A DNA stretch of 56,747 nt from Bacillus sp. AFS073361 (GCF_002567005.1 NZ_NUZU01000035.1:1-56747), one strand, 5' to 3'; counted from the first letter of the stretch, positions 27,107 through 37,595 are shown. Notes: generated from the sequence alone by a model not told the origin. Program-made: numbers and translations.

Positions 27107-27628
27107 TTACGCCACTTGCCCCTCAGCATTTCGTTTTCTTCTTTTTTTGTCGGCTTTGAGGACTTTCATTGAAAGGTATATGCCTGAACCGGTTAAGAAG
27201 ATCAATGCGATAGCCACTAGGTCTACCAGCCATTTTACATTGGTTGTGCCGATTTTTCCTTCGTGAAGTCCTCTAATGATGCCTGTGATAGAAGTCGATC
27301 CACCTTCACCGCCAGCCCCTGGGCGACCTGGAAATTGGTTAGTTGCTGCAGGTTGGCCAGGTTGACCGTTTGAGTTTGCTCCATTTGGTGCTTGAGCTTG
27401 GGATTGATCTTGAGCTGTGCCTTGGGTTTGGCCTGAATTAGTCGTTGTTCCTTGCTGCATGGCTCCTCGATTAAACTGCTCTGGCTGGAAATTGCCTCTA
27501 TTTCCTTCCATTTGTGTCTGGCCGATTAACCATGGCTCATTCATCAATAACCCCGTAACCGACTCGATTAAGATAAAAATCGAGCAGATTAAACCAATCC
27601 ATAAGTGTGCCTTTCTTGTTTTCTTCAT
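27107..27628 (-). CDS. PepSY-associated TM-type membrane protein
   Basis: 173 residues: N-terminal membrane segment (about 8-28, KAHLWIGLICSIFILIESVTG), a Gln/Gly/Asn/Pro-rich extracytoplasmic segment (about 45-110), a short conserved GIIRGLHEGKIGTTNVKW and a second membrane segment (about 130-152) with a basic tail. Resembles the PepSY_TM-like proteins placed next to MacAB-type genes. ATG at 27628 with GAGGAG 7 nt upstream is preferred over longer reads. It follows the permease by about 70 nt and is probably co-transcribed. Confidence 0.7.
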   Translation of the reverse strand: MKKTRKAHLWIGLICSIFILIESVTGLLMNEPWLIGQTQMEGNRGNFQPEQFNRGAMQQGTTTNSGQTQGTAQDQSQAQAPNGANSNGQPGQPAATNQFPGRPGAGGEGGSTSITGIIRGLHEGKIGTTNVKWLVDLVAIALIFLTGSGIYLSMKVLKADKKRRKRNAEGQVA

Positions 27629-27699
27629 ATACATTCTCCTCATTATTAAGATTTGATTTGACTATTTCGTGTAAAGCGTGCTCTATTCTGTCTGAAACC

Positions 27700-28866
27700 C
27701 TACTGATAGCGAAGTGCCTGAATAGGATTTAATTTAGATGCTTTATTGGCCGGGAATACCCCGAAGACCACACCTACGACGAGCGAGAATAGGAACGATG
27801 ATAGAATGACGGTTGGTGAGAAGGCGATACTTAAGCTCATCAGAGATGAGACCATTTTTCCTACCCCTAATCCAAACAGAATTCCAATCAAGCCACCCAT
27901 CGAACTTAGTACAACGGCCTCAATTAAAAATTGTAAGAGCACATCTCGTCGTTTGGCTCCAATCGCTTTTCTAATCCCGATTTCCTTCGTCCGTTCTGAC
28001 ACCGACACAAGCATGATATTCATGATGCCAATCCCGCCGACAAGTAAGGAAATACTCGCGATTCCGCCTAGCATCATGGTCATGGTGTCAGACACAGAAC
28101 TCATCGTGTCCATCACATCCTGCTGATTGGTTACACCATAATAGTCACTTTTCCCAGGATACATACTAGCGAGTGCCATTTTAACCTCGTTCATCACGAA
28201 ATCCATCTGATCCTCGCTTTTGCCCTGCAAATAAACCGTGCTAATCGTCGTGCTGCCGACTAAACGCTGACCCGTGCTCAACGGGGCAATGACTACATTA
28301 TCCCCGCTCTGACCGAGTGAGCTTCCTTTCAAAGCTAGTATTCCTACTACTTTGAACGAGGTGCCTGACACCTGAATGTACTGTCCAATCGGATTCTCTG
28401 TGCCGAAAAAGGTGTTTGCTGTTTCCGAACCGAGGACGGCAATCTTTTGGCGGTACTCGACATCTAAATCGGTAATAAAGCGTCCTTGAGTGACCTTCGC
28501 ATCACGTACTGATGAATAGGCCGCATTTGTTCCTGTTAAGGTAATCTGAGAGGACGTCCGCTCCTTTTTCACATAGACACGACCTGAAACAACCGGTGCA
28601 ACAGCTTTCACACCATCGATCTCACCTAACTGACTAATTTTATCCTCTGTTAAATCAATATCGGTACTATAGGTATTTACCGTCAAAAGGTTGGTCCCTA
28701 ATTGATTGATTTGACTTGTGACGTTTTTCGCTGACCCTTGGGCAATCGAAACTAGGACGATGACTGACGAAACACCAATAATGATCCCGAGCATCGTCAG
28801 AACCGCCCGAAGTTTATTGCTTCTGATACTCTTTATAGCCATTTTAATGGATTGCAGCATTCCCAA
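27700..28866 (-). CDS. MacB/YknZ-like ABC transporter permease
   Basis: About 388 residues with the FtsX/MacB plan: one N-terminal membrane segment ([21 protein letters not shown]), a large extracytoplasmic MacB_PCD domain, and three C-terminal membrane segments including [31 protein letters not shown] at 28866 gives GGAGG at 8 nt; ATG at 28860 or longer in-frame starts are possible. It overlaps the ATPase gene. The segment QVSGTSF (in the PCD domain) is coded by an exact REP-like 13-mer at 28360-28372. Confidence 0.85.
   Translation of the reverse strand: MGMLQSIKMAIKSIRSNKLRAVLTMLGIIIGVSSVIVLVSIAQGSAKNVTSQINQLGTNLLTVNTYSTDIDLTEDKISQLGEIDGVKAVAPVVSGRVYVKKERTSSQITLTGTNAAYSSVRDAKVTQGRFITDLDVEYRQKIAVLGSETANTFFGTENPIGQYIQVSGTSFKVVGILALKGSSLGQSGDNVVIAPLSTGQRLVGSTTISTVYLQGKSEDQMDFVMNEVKMALASMYPGKSDYYGVTNQQDVMDTMSSVSDTMTMMLGGIASISLLVGGIGIMNIMLVSVSERTKEIGIRKAIGAKRRDVLLQFLIEAVVLSSMGGLIGILFGLGVGKMVSSLMSLSIAFSPTVILSSFLFSLVVGVVFGVFPANKASKLNPIQALRYQ
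28360..28372 (+). repeat. REP-like 13-mer inside a coding sequence
   Basis: GGTGCCTGACACC in the middle of the ABC permease gene, read in frame on the minus strand as Val-Ser-Gly-Thr. It is the only copy fully inside a confident CDS. Confidence 0.85.
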
Positions 28867-29554
28867 GGAGGACACCTCCATTCTCATAAAGTTGGCCGTC
28901 TTGAATACTGACCATTCTTTTGGCTTGTTTTGCGATTTCCAGGTCATGTGTGATTAAAATAATCGTATGGCCTAATTCATTCAATTCCTTCATTAATAGG
29001 AGGATCTCTTTGCTTGTTTTACTATCAAGGGCACCGGTTGGTTCATCGGCGAGGAGAATCGAGGGCTGGCCAACCAGGGCTCTCGCAATCGCCACCCGCT
29101 GCTGCTGCCCTCCAGAAAGCTGAGTGGGCAGGTGGCCAGCGCGATCCTTCAAGCCGACCTTATCCAATCCGTCTAATGCCCGCTCCTGTCTTTCACGAGT
29201 TGGTACCCCGGCATATAACAAAGGCAATTCCACATTTTCAAGTGCGGAAAGCTTACCTAATAAGTTAAAGTTTTGAAAAATAAACCCGATTTTTCGATTC
29301 CGAATCGTCGCTAAACTATTTTCATCCATTTTCCCAATATCTCTGCCATCAAGGTGATATGTCCCTTTATTCGGCCGATCCAGGCAGCCTAGCATGTTCA
29401 TTAAGGTGGATTTCCCTGACCCAGACGGACCAATGATGGCTAGAAATTCACCCTTTTGAATTTCTAATGACACATCATTAAGAGCATGAACTATTTCTCC
29501 GCCAAGCTTATAGGTTTTCATCATATTTTTAATTTGAATAATCGGCTTACTCAT
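28844..29554 (-). CDS. MacB/LolD-type ABC transporter ATPase (YknY-like)
   Basis: 236 residues. Walker [13 protein letters not shown] (about 42-53), Q-loop FQNFNLL, signature [15 protein letters not shown], Walker [13 protein letters not shown] and H-loop ITHD. It pairs with the MacB-like permease and the HlyD-type subunit; the three-gene order MFP, ATPase, permease matches yknXYZ and yvrPON in B. subtilis. TAATG overlap with the MFP stop shows translational coupling. Confidence 0.93.
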   Translation of the reverse strand: MSKPIIQIKNMMKTYKLGGEIVHALNDVSLEIQKGEFLAIIGPSGSGKSTLMNMLGCLDRPNKGTYHLDGRDIGKMDENSLATIRNRKIGFIFQNFNLLGKLSALENVELPLLYAGVPTRERQERALDGLDKVGLKDRAGHLPTQLSGGQQQRVAIARALVGQPSILLADEPTGALDSKTSKEILLLMKELNELGHTIILITHDLEIAKQAKRMVSIQDGQLYENGGVLLGNAAIH

Positions 29555-30543
29555 TAATTGCCACCCCTTCCGCTTGGCGCTCCTTGTCCATTTCCACCCG
29601 GAGGCACGCCGCCGGTCATACCGCCCATTCCGCCCATGTTGCCTCTCATCATACCGCCTTGGCTGTTAGACGAGCTGCTTGTAGCCAGTTCCGGCAGTTG
29701 AATCGTTTCGCCCGCGGTTACTCCTTCTGTTAGTTCTACATACTCATCCGTAGAAATTCCTGTTTTAACCGTCTTTTGCTGGCTTGTGCCTGCCGATGGT
29801 GCCGATACATCGGAACTTGAATCTGTCGAAGCCGCAGTCACAATCACATATTTCTCATTATTGTTTATATAAACCCCATCGACAGGAACATAAAGAGCAT
29901 TTTCCTTACTTTGGGTTAAAATACTAGCTTCCGTACTCATCCCGACTTTTAAGTTCGTTGGTTTATCAATGTGAATGGTGACATCAAAAGTCGATGTTCC
30001 GTTTGCAGATGTGCCTTCAGCAGCAATCGCCGTTACCTTTCCTGTATAAGTAGTGTCAGGATACGCACTTACAGTTAAGCTGACCGTCTGCTTCTTTTTA
30101 ATTTTTGTAATATCTAGCTCATCCACTGCAACTACAGTTTGTAGATCCTTGTAGTCGGTTAGATGGGCGACCACCTGACCATTCGTTACGCGTTCTCCTT
30201 CTAAAACAGAAACCGTGGTAATCGTCCCGTCAGCAGGAGCTGTAATTGGATCACTATCATCCGTGAAGGTAATTAATTCATCTCCTTCACTTACTTTGTC
30301 CCCTGCTGAAACCAACACTTCATCGATTTCATTATTATCATCTGTTGCTTTAATATCTTCACTTGTTACAGGTTCAACCGTACCTGAACCACTAATCTTC
30401 ACTTCCAGCTTTCCTTGTTGGACTACAGCTGTCCGAGTTTGAGCTGCTGCCTCCGTACTCACCGTTTTCGATTTATAATACTGAAACCCGACAAATCCAA
30501 TAACCAAAACACTCACAAGTATCCAAATCACTTTCTTCAACAA
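29554..30543 (-). CDS. HlyD/MacA-like efflux adaptor (YknX-like)
   Basis: 329 residues: an N-terminal membrane anchor ([19 protein letters not shown]), a split biotinyl-lipoyl domain ([16 protein letters not shown] and [16 protein letters not shown]), beta-barrel domains, and a Gly/Met/Asn-rich C-terminal tail ([18 protein letters not shown]). Adaptor of the ABC exporter, likely for an antimicrobial or lipid-like substrate (inferred). The start is TTG at 30543 (or 30540), with AAGGAG 6-9 nt upstream. It is the first gene of this operon. Confidence 0.85.
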   Translation of the reverse strand: MLKKVIWILVSVLVIGFVGFQYYKSKTVSTEAAAQTRTAVVQQGKLEVKISGSGTVEPVTSEDIKATDDNNEIDEVLVSAGDKVSEGDELITFTDDSDPITAPADGTITTVSVLEGERVTNGQVVAHLTDYKDLQTVVAVDELDITKIKKKQTVSLTVSAYPDTTYTGKVTAIAAEGTSANGTSTFDVTIHIDKPTNLKVGMSTEASILTQSKENALYVPVDGVYINNNEKYVIVTAASTDSSSDVSAPSAGTSQQKTVKTGISTDEYVELTEGVTAGETIQLPELATSSSSNSQGGMMRGNMGGMGGMTGGVPPGGNGQGAPSGRGGN

Positions 30544-30655
30544 TCTCTACTCCTTTACTCCCCGCTGTAATTACCCCTCATCCAGCAGGAAAATGATTTA
30601 TTTGATGTGCCTATTATCTTGTCCGTTCCTTAAGATATCCTTAAGATAAAAAAAG

Positions 30656-30699
30656 GGTGTCAGGCACCATGTGAAAAATTTCACATGGTGCCTGACACC
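30656..30699. repeat. 44-bp REPIN-like palindrome, copy 3
   Basis: GGTGTCAGGCACC (30656-30668) and GGTGCCTGACACC (30687-30699) with ATGTGAA-AAAT-TTCACAT between. Same 20-bp arms as the copies at 15379 and 27042. It lies 18 nt from the phoX stop and may end its transcript. Confidence 0.95.
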
Positions 30700-30717
30700 T
30701 AACTTGTTTGTTAATTT

Positions 30718-33123
30718 CTAATTCACTTTAATGGTAACAGTAGTGCTTTTATTACCTGCCTTATCGAGAACAAATATCGTTAAGGTTGTATGTTTTTTCT
30801 GCATTTTAATTTTTACTTTGTAATTTCCCTTTGCATCTACAACTGCTTTGCTTACATATTTTTTTCCATTATAAACATAGACGGTTGAGCCAATCTCTGA
30901 TTTTCCTGTAACAATAGTAGATTTATAGGTTACTTTATTTACAGAAGGTTTAGCGGGCGCTGTCTTATCGACAACTTTTATACTCTTTGCAGTGCTTACG
31001 TTTCCAGCTTCATCTGTCACTGTAACCTTCATTTCTGTTGCGGCACGTTGCTTAGCAATTACAAATTTATAATTACCATTTTTATCAACAGTGGTACTCT
31101 TTTGATATTTTCCATTTACATAAAGCTTAGCCGTCGCATTCGCTTCTGCTTTTCCAGTAACTGATGTGGATTGATCCGTTACTTGGTTAATCGTTGGAGC
31201 AGCGGGAGCAGTGAAATCTGGCATATTCGTAAATGACGGAAGTCCAGAGATATAACCCACACCGCCAGTTTTATTAATACCAATTTCTTTTTCCATTGCG
31301 TTCTTTAACTCTTCTTTATTAACGGCAGTAATAGCTTTAGCGTCTAATTCATCACCAGGATGTTGGAAGTTACTCATAATATAAGAGAAACCATTACGAT
31401 CATCAGCCGCGAACAATCCAGTAGATTCCGCTCCTGCTGGGTTCGATAAAATGCGTGTTAACTCTTTCGTATCGACATTATAAGCCCATACATAGTTATT
31501 CGTATGCTTACTGCTATCTTCGCCAATAAATAAGGTTTTCATTTCTTCAGAGTAGCTTAAGTTGTCAGGACTAGCTACTTTATCTACATTTGCTGTATTA
31601 CCGTATGCATCAGCCGTTGCAAGGTCTTCACCTGCAAGTAAACCTGACATCGTTGTAGCTACATATTTACTCAGAATCCCGCGACCGCTGTTATCTTTTT
31701 GGGCGCTCTTTAAGTCTAATTGATAAGTTACACCGGACTTAATTTTTGGCAATTGAATATCATCCGAAGGTGCAGTTCCTGTGGTGTCTTTTTCCATGCT
31801 GCCGCTTTGGTCGGAAATAGCGATATACACCTTGTTATCTTTGGCGTTATATGTTACACCTTCCATTTTGTTGAATTCTGTAGTAGCACCAAGGTACGCT
31901 GCATACCGACGTGATTCAAGAAATGCTGCCGCTTTTTCCATACCAGGCTTAAGTTTTACATATTCTGTTTTTCCGTAGGAATATTGTTTAATCGCTTTAA
32001 AACCTGGTTGAGCTGTATCAGACGTTTCAAAGATGTCACTGAATTTAATATCGCTCTCAATGATCGCTTGAATTTCCTTATCATTGGCATGTCCTAGCTT
32101 AACCCATTCTAAATTTCCTGAACCGCCATTTTCAGTCCCAGTTTGGACGAATTTAGCAGCGTATAATGTACCAGCTGATAAATCTTTTGCTTTATCGGCT
32201 ACATACATGAACATACCTGTATTTCCGCCGTCATCACCAAAGTAGGCTGTACGATTGTCAGGCATCATTTTCATTAATTCATGAGAGAAGCGGCCCAGAC
32301 TGTAATGTTTTTCTACTTTTACTTTACCGTTTTTCTTCACTTGGATTTCTGGAACGTAGCCATAGAAATAAGGATTTGCTTTTAATTTATCACCAAAGTA
32401 AAGCTGTGAAAAGCTTTCAACGGAAGTTCTTGCCGATGACTTCGCATCAAATTCATAGTTGCGTGCGTCCGGCTCATACTCTTCCGACCCTAAATGAGTA
32501 TTCCATGGGGAGAGGGAACCATTACAAGGAATCCAAAGTCCATTCACATCTGAAAAATCAATTTTCTTAACCGCTTCAGCTTTCAATTCACCAGTCTTCT
32601 TATCTTGGTCTAAAGTCGTTAAAGACATGGAAGCAGGAACGATTCCATAGGCAGAATTACCAGCCGCATCTAATGTCTGATATTCATAATGTGTAACCAT
32701 ATAAATCTTTCCGTTAATCGGTTTTAGTAAGCTGTTTGAATCCGGTGCATCTGAAACAAATGGTGTTGATTTTCCAGGAACACTAGTATCCATGATCGGA
32801 TCTCCGTAATAATCAATCGGAGTTCCTGCTGGAATTAATTCACCGTTGTTCATAGCGATTTTATCTTCTGATTTAAAAAGTCGTTTGTATGATAGCGGGA
32901 ACGTTTTAACTTTTCCATTGCTGTATTTAACATCAACAGTAGCGCTTGTATACGTTTCTACCATTTTATCGATAGTAGTTGGGGCAGGCATTCCATTAAA
33001 TTTAACAGAGTCAATCTTGACTTGACTATTACCTGCAGCAAACACTGGTGTGACGGCAGGAATGGTTAACGCAAGGGTTAGAGCGACAGCAGCACCCTTT
33101 TTTACCATGCTAATCTTATTCAT
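30718..33123 (-). CDS. PhoX-family alkaline phosphatase with two Ig-like domains
   Basis: 801 residues, exported. Signal peptide KKGAAVALTLALTIPAVTPVFA, a large PhoX/DUF839 calcium-iron phosphatase domain (about 30-645; contains YSLGRFSHELMKMMPDNRTAYFGDD and NKMEGVTYNAKDNKVYIAISD), then two bacterial Ig-like repeats (about 648-727 and 729-800, each with VTGK, GNYK and DKAGN/DEAGN). Releases phosphate from organic phosphomonoesters outside the cell; the repeats may bind the wall. It follows pstS on the same strand, with a terminator between. No PhoP box was seen directly upstream, so it may depend on pstS read-through. AGGAGG 7 nt before ATG. Confidence 0.85.
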   Translation of the reverse strand: MNKISMVKKGAAVALTLALTIPAVTPVFAAGNSQVKIDSVKFNGMPAPTTIDKMVETYTSATVDVKYSNGKVKTFPLSYKRLFKSEDKIAMNNGELIPAGTPIDYYGDPIMDTSVPGKSTPFVSDAPDSNSLLKPINGKIYMVTHYEYQTLDAAGNSAYGIVPASMSLTTLDQDKKTGELKAEAVKKIDFSDVNGLWIPCNGSLSPWNTHLGSEEYEPDARNYEFDAKSSARTSVESFSQLYFGDKLKANPYFYGYVPEIQVKKNGKVKVEKHYSLGRFSHELMKMMPDNRTAYFGDDGGNTGMFMYVADKAKDLSAGTLYAAKFVQTGTENGGSGNLEWVKLGHANDKEIQAIIESDIKFSDIFETSDTAQPGFKAIKQYSYGKTEYVKLKPGMEKAAAFLESRRYAAYLGATTEFNKMEGVTYNAKDNKVYIAISDQSGSMEKDTTGTAPSDDIQLPKIKSGVTYQLDLKSAQKDNSGRGILSKYVATTMSGLLAGEDLATADAYGNTANVDKVASPDNLSYSEEMKTLFIGEDSSKHTNNYVWAYNVDTKELTRILSNPAGAESTGLFAADDRNGFSYIMSNFQHPGDELDAKAITAVNKEELKNAMEKEIGINKTGGVGYISGLPSFTNMPDFTAPAAPTINQVTDQSTSVTGKAEANATAKLYVNGKYQKSTTVDKNGNYKFVIAKQRAATEMKVTVTDEAGNVSTAKSIKVVDKTAPAKPSVNKVTYKSTIVTGKSEIGSTVYVYNGKKYVSKAVVDAKGNYKVKIKMQKKHTTLTIFVLDKAGNKSTTVTIKVN

Positions 33124-33210
33124 TGTGATATCCTCCTAATATAAGTTTTTCTATCATCTACTAAACACACGTAATATTCATTACAGAGTTGAATTTTAAG
33201 GTTCCTAGAA

Positions 33211-33250
33211 AAAAAGTAGAAAGGATTGGTAAAATCCTACCTACTTTTAT
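33211..33250 (-). terminator. Terminator after pstS
   Basis: Stem AAAGTAG..AGGATT/AATCCT..CTACTTT with GGTA loop and a T run on the minus strand. It partly separates pstS from phoX. Confidence 0.8.
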
Positions 33251-33277
33251 ATCAATCTTTTACATTATAAACTGGTC

Positions 33278-34207
33278 TTAAAGATTTTTCTGATTGCCTT
33301 GTGCATCACGTTCAACTTGCATTTTTGTTACAGGAAGGTATCCTTGCTCTGGTAATAACTTATTTTGGATATCATCTGACATCAGATAATCAAGGAATGC
33401 TTTTGCAAGATCGGTTGCCTCACCCTTAGTATATGAGTGTTGGTAAGCCCAAACTGGGAATTTACCTGATTGTACATTTTCTTCAGTTGGTTCAACACCG
33501 TCAATGGCAAGAGGTGTTACTGTTTCATCAGTGAAATAGGAGAAAGCAAGGTAACCAATCGCACCATCAGTTTCATTAATAATCTTTTTAACTGTGTTTG
33601 AAGAATCTTCTGTGATTCCTTCAGCTGGTGTTGCACCATCAAGAGCAAATTTATTAAAAATTGCACGAGTTCCAGAAGAATCAGGACGGTTTACAAGAAC
33701 GATTTTTTGGTCTGCTCCACCAAGTTCTTTCCAGTTTGTAATTTTCCCAGTGAAAACTTTAATTAAATCTTCTTTTTTAATATCTTTAATCCCTACTTTA
33801 GGGTTAACAGCAGCAGTCATCCCAACTACAGCAACTTTATGGTCAACAATCTGATCAGCTGGAATTCCTTCTTTTTCTTCAGCAAAAACGTCAGAGTTAC
33901 CAATTTGAACTGATCCTTCAGCAACTTGTGATAAGCCCGTACCAGATCCACCCGCGTTTACTTGTATATCAACTTTAGGATTAGCAGCCATAAATTCTTC
34001 AGCTGCAGCTGCCACAAGAGGCTGCATCGCAGAAGAGCCAGAAATAGTTAATGAGCCGGAAAGTTCTTTCGTTTCTTCAGTCTTTGGTGTTTCTTTCTTC
34101 GCAGTTCCTTCTGTCTTCTCTGTAGATGCTGCGCCTCCACAAGCAGCCATGAAAACCATTAACGCAGCTAGCAATGTAAGTAGGCTTAAGTTTTTCAATC
34201 TTTTCAT
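33278..34207 (-). CDS. pstS: Phosphate ABC transporter substrate-binding lipoprotein PstS
   Basis: 309 residues. Lipobox FMAACGG (Cys at about 23), a Thr/Lys/Glu-rich linker, and the PBP domain with phosphate-binding TISGSSAMQPLVAAAAEEF and NAGGSGTGLSQVAEG plus NRPDSSGTRAIFNKFAL. Captures phosphate for the Pst importer. The pstC, pstA and pstB genes are not beside it, which is unusual. Four PhoP boxes lie upstream at 34293-34328. Confidence 0.92.
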   Translation of the reverse strand: MKRLKNLSLLTLLAALMVFMAACGGAASTEKTEGTAKKETPKTEETKELSGSLTISGSSAMQPLVAAAAEEFMAANPKVDIQVNAGGSGTGLSQVAEGSVQIGNSDVFAEEKEGIPADQIVDHKVAVVGMTAAVNPKVGIKDIKKEDLIKVFTGKITNWKELGGADQKIVLVNRPDSSGTRAIFNKFALDGATPAEGITEDSSNTVKKIINETDGAIGYLAFSYFTDETVTPLAIDGVEPTEENVQSGKFPVWAYQHSYTKGEATDLAKAFLDYLMSDDIQNKLLPEQGYLPVTKMQVERDAQGNQKNL

Positions 34208-34292
34208 TTGTTTGAATCCCCCTAAGAATTATTATTGTTGTTGTTTACAGGTATAAGATTAATCCTTTTTTGTTAAGTGAGTATTAATGCTT

Positions 34293-34328
34293 TGTATAGT
34301 TTTGTAAAGGTTTGATGTTGTTTGTAAA
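34293..34328 (-). promoter_or_regulatory. PhoP box array upstream of pstS
   Basis: On the minus strand, TTTACA (34323-34328), ACATCA (34313-34318), TTTACA (34303-34308) and TATACA (34293-34298) repeat every 10 bp, matching the TT(A/T/C)ACA direct repeats of PhoP sites. TTAACA also occurs at 34271-34276. The array ends about 85 bp before the pstS start. Confidence 0.75.
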
Positions 34329-34372
34329 CTTTTGTCGATTTCTTCTTAAAATCTAGCTTTCTTTAAAAATAG

Positions 34373-34406
34373 AAATATCACCAACCTTCTTAGGCAGGTG
34401 ATATTT
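34373..34406 (-). terminator. Terminator of the RND gene
   Basis: 10-bp stem AAATATCACC/GGTGATATTT (34373-34382 with 34397-34406), followed by a T-rich tract on the minus strand. It lies between the RND gene stop and the pstS promoter. Confidence 0.75.
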
Positions 34407-34418
34407 GCTTTATAGTTA

Positions 34419-37400
34419 TTATGCTGACAACTGTTGTTGTTTTGCCTGAATTTTTCTAACCTTTCCACTGAGCCAATCGTACAGAATCGGGATAACCACA
34501 AGGCTGATCAGTGTGGAGCTAATCATTCCGCCCACGACGACAACACCAAGCGTTTGTGAAATAATCGTGTTTCCTGTACTTGAGAAAGCTAAAGGAAGCA
34601 AGGTTAAGATGGTAGTCCCTGCAGTCATTAACACTGGTCGAACCCTTGTAGAGGTTCCTAGCAGAATCGCTTTTTTTGTTTCCATCCCTTCAGAAATGTT
34701 CCGTTCAATTTTATCGACAAGCACAATTCCGTTGGTGACGACAATACCAGCGAGCATCAAGATCCCAATCAAAGCGGCGAGATTCCACTCCATTCCGAAA
34801 ATGGCCATGCTCCATACCGATCCGATTAATGCCAGCGGAATGCATATGATGACTGAAACGGGTGCATACCAGCCGCGAAAAACGCTGCTCACAATCATCA
34901 AGACTAGCAAAAGAGACAGTGCCAAAGCCAGGCTCATTTCAATCACCATTTGCTTGAGTTGCTGAGAGATCCCGCCAAGCGAATAGTCAATGCCTGAAGG
35001 CAGGTCCAAACCTTTCATGGTTTCATTTACTTGTTTTGTTACCTTTCCGATATCCCTTGTAATAATGTTTCCCGTCACGGCAGCAAAGGGATGACCATCC
35101 TGCTCACTGATAAGCGTTTGGTTACTGGTCTCCAATGTCGTAATCTCCGCTAAAGACACTTTCGAACCGTCCTTTGCTGTAAACATTTCATGGCCAATTT
35201 TAGATAGAATTGTTTTTTCAGGCTCTGGGTCACCCGCTGCCACTAGACTTTTCTCATTGTCTAACTGAATGGCAATTGGGGTATTCCGGTCGCTAGAAGA
35301 AACATCCATCCTTAGGTCTTTTGGTAAATAGTGATCGATTCGATTAAGAACTTCATCGACATTGATACCCAAGCGTTGGATCTTTTCCTGATTAATTGAG
35401 AGATAATGGTTCATTGCTGCATCGGCATCATTTGCCGCTCCTTCAATACTTAAACCAGGAATCATCTGCAGCTTACTTCTGACCATAATCGCCGCTTTGG
35501 CAATATTTTGCTGTTCAGCCCCCGTTAAAATGACCTTTAAGCGGGAATCATCTCCAGAAATATTTTGATTAGATACAGTATAGACGGCAGATGTTGATAA
35601 ACTGCCAAACTGCTGGCGCATTTTTTTAACGAATGAATCGATATCGCTTTTATCTTTGATCCCCACTGAAAGATTGGCGATATTTTGCTTTTGCATCCAA
35701 CCACCGCCTTCATCAAAGACATCATCAAACATCGGTGTAAATGTCGAACCAAGAGTGGAAGTATACGTTTCTACCTCAGGATCATTTTTTAAGATGGTTT
35801 CGATATTTTTCACTTCCGCATCCACATCAGAAAGCTGTACTCCTTCAGGCAGCTCGACCTGGATAGCTACATCCTTTGAATTTCCTCTTGGAAAAAAGTT
35901 AACTGGCAGAGCGAATGCTTCTGTAATTGTAATCGCAAAAAGCACCACGATAATTCCCACTACTATTTTTTTCTTCAAAAACAGCCAATGAAGCAGACTT
36001 TGTGCCCTTGTCTCTATTTCCACTGACTTATTCATTGGCCATTTTCTCCATAATATGTGGGCTAAGGCCGGTACGACAATAATAGATACGACAAGAGATG
36101 TCACAAGGGCGATGACTACCGACCAGGCAAATCCAGAAAAAGCTGAACTAATCATCCCACCAATAATACTAATAGGTAGAAACACAGCAACGGTGGTGGC
36201 AGTGGAGGAAACAATAGCTGGGATCATTTCTACTACCCCGCTAGCCATATCCTGAATAGTGATCTGTCCGTTGTATTTTTCCATTTGTTTTCTGTACATA
36301 TTATCGATGACAACGATTGAATCATCCACGACCCGACCCATCGCTACAATTAATCCGGAAATCGTTAAGATATTCAAACTGACATCCATTGCTTTTAGAA
36401 TCGCCGTTGCACCAAGAAGGCAAATAGGCAAGGATAAGGAAATAATCAATGTGGAACGGACATTCCTGAAAAATAAAAATACACAGATAATGGAGAACAA
36501 AACCCCCAATAATCCCTCTTTGATCAGACCCTTTAAAGCAGCATTTATGTCTTTTCCTTGATCCAATAGGATAGAAAGATGGATTGTTCCTGATTTGATT
36601 TCAGGAATTTCTTTGATCCTTTCGTTGATCCGTTCAGTCACTTCGGTAATGTTTGAAGATGGTGTCTTTAGGACATCAAGCAGAACACTCGGCTGCCCTG
36701 CTGTTCTGGATATCGTCTGTAAGTCTACAATACTACTCTTAATTTCCGCTACTTCCTGTAAACTTACTGTTTTTCCTCCGCTAACAGGAATCTTTACACC
36801 ATTTAAGTCTGCACTATTGATCGTCCAATCGGTCACACGGATTGGCATGGATATTTGGCCATCGGGTCCGCCCTTTTCTTTGATTGTTCCCTGCGGCCAT
36901 ACTGGATGAATGGATGCTAGAGCATTTTGTACATCTTTTATGGTTAACCCATATGTTTGGAGTGCATCTGCTTTCAATGTTAACACGTATCCGGAATTTC
37001 CTGCCCCTGTGACACGGACTTCTCTTACACCTGGAACACTCTTTATTTCCTTTGCCACTTTATCTTGAATAGATGTACGCAATTGATTTTCATCGATTTT
37101 TTCTGTATTAGTCGTCAAGCTTACTCGCATAACAGGGAAAGAGTTCGTACTGACCCGTGTAATCAATGGTGTTTTTACACCGACTGGTAAGCTAATTTTG
37201 TCCACAGCCGCCCTTACTTCATTTTCCGCTTTTTCCATATCGGTGTGGCCAGGAAAATAGAGGCTGGCCATTAAACCGCCATCAAATGAGTTTGTTTCCA
37301 AATAATCAAGCTTATCAACAGATCCGACCGCTTCCTCCACCTTTGCGGTAAGGATTTGTTTGACCTGATCCGATTGATATTTATCAGCTTGAATCGTTAC

Positions 37401-37541
37401 CATCAAGGCAGTGTTGTTAATCGGTGGTAAATAATCTCGCTGCATCTGAATTGCAGAAATGGCCCCCCAGGCGATAATCAGGGCAACACATGTCAGGATC
37501 AAAACCGACCGTTTCATCGATCCTTCAATAAATCGAATCAT
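34419..37541 (-). CDS. RND efflux transporter (SwrC/YerP-like)
   Basis: 1040 residues, twelve membrane segments in the RND order: TM1 (about 13-30), a large extracytoplasmic domain, TM2-7, a second large domain and TM8-12. The TM4 proton-relay motif is present in VAMGRVVDDSIVVIDNMYRKQ. It is the size of B. subtilis SwrC (surfactin resistance). No adaptor gene lies beside it, as is common for Gram-positive RND proteins. Substrate is unknown; lipopeptide or fatty acid export is inferred from the family. It sits inside the phosphate cluster, 170 bp after the phosphoesterase gene. Confidence 0.88.
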   Translation of the reverse strand: MIRFIEGSMKRSVLILTCVALIIAWGAISAIQMQRDYLPPINNTALMVTIQADKYQSDQVKQILTAKVEEAVGSVDKLDYLETNSFDGGLMASLYFPGHTDMEKAENEVRAAVDKISLPVGVKTPLITRVSTNSFPVMRVSLTTNTEKIDENQLRTSIQDKVAKEIKSVPGVREVRVTGAGNSGYVLTLKADALQTYGLTIKDVQNALASIHPVWPQGTIKEKGGPDGQISMPIRVTDWTINSADLNGVKIPVSGGKTVSLQEVAEIKSSIVDLQTISRTAGQPSVLLDVLKTPSSNITEVTERINERIKEIPEIKSGTIHLSILLDQGKDINAALKGLIKEGLLGVLFSIICVFLFFRNVRSTLIISLSLPICLLGATAILKAMDVSLNILTISGLIVAMGRVVDDSIVVIDNMYRKQMEKYNGQITIQDMASGVVEMIPAIVSSTATTVAVFLPISIIGGMISSAFSGFAWSVVIALVTSLVVSIIVVPALAHILWRKWPMNKSVEIETRAQSLLHWLFLKKKIVVGIIVVLFAITITEAFALPVNFFPRGNSKDVAIQVELPEGVQLSDVDAEVKNIETILKNDPEVETYTSTLGSTFTPMFDDVFDEGGGWMQKQNIANLSVGIKDKSDIDSFVKKMRQQFGSLSTSAVYTVSNQNISGDDSRLKVILTGAEQQNIAKAAIMVRSKLQMIPGLSIEGAANDADAAMNHYLSINQEKIQRLGINVDEVLNRIDHYLPKDLRMDVSSSDRNTPIAIQLDNEKSLVAAGDPEPEKTILSKIGHEMFTAKDGSKVSLAEITTLETSNQTLISEQDGHPFAAVTGNIITRDIGKVTKQVNETMKGLDLPSGIDYSLGGISQQLKQMVIEMSLALALSLLLVLMIVSSVFRGWYAPVSVIICIPLALIGSVWSMAIFGMEWNLAALIGILMLAGIVVTNGIVLVDKIERNISEGMETKKAILLGTSTRVRPVLMTAGTTILTLLPLAFSSTGNTIISQTLGVVVVGGMISSTLISLVVIPILYDWLSGKVRKIQAKQQQLSA

Positions 37542-37595
37542 TTTTTAATACCATCCTTTTAAAATAGTAGAATAAGTTCATATGTAATAATAAAA

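Noticed and set aside
28084..28097. Further REP-like copy (GGTGTCAGACACAG)
   Set aside because: Two mismatches within the permease gene; not distinguishable from chance.
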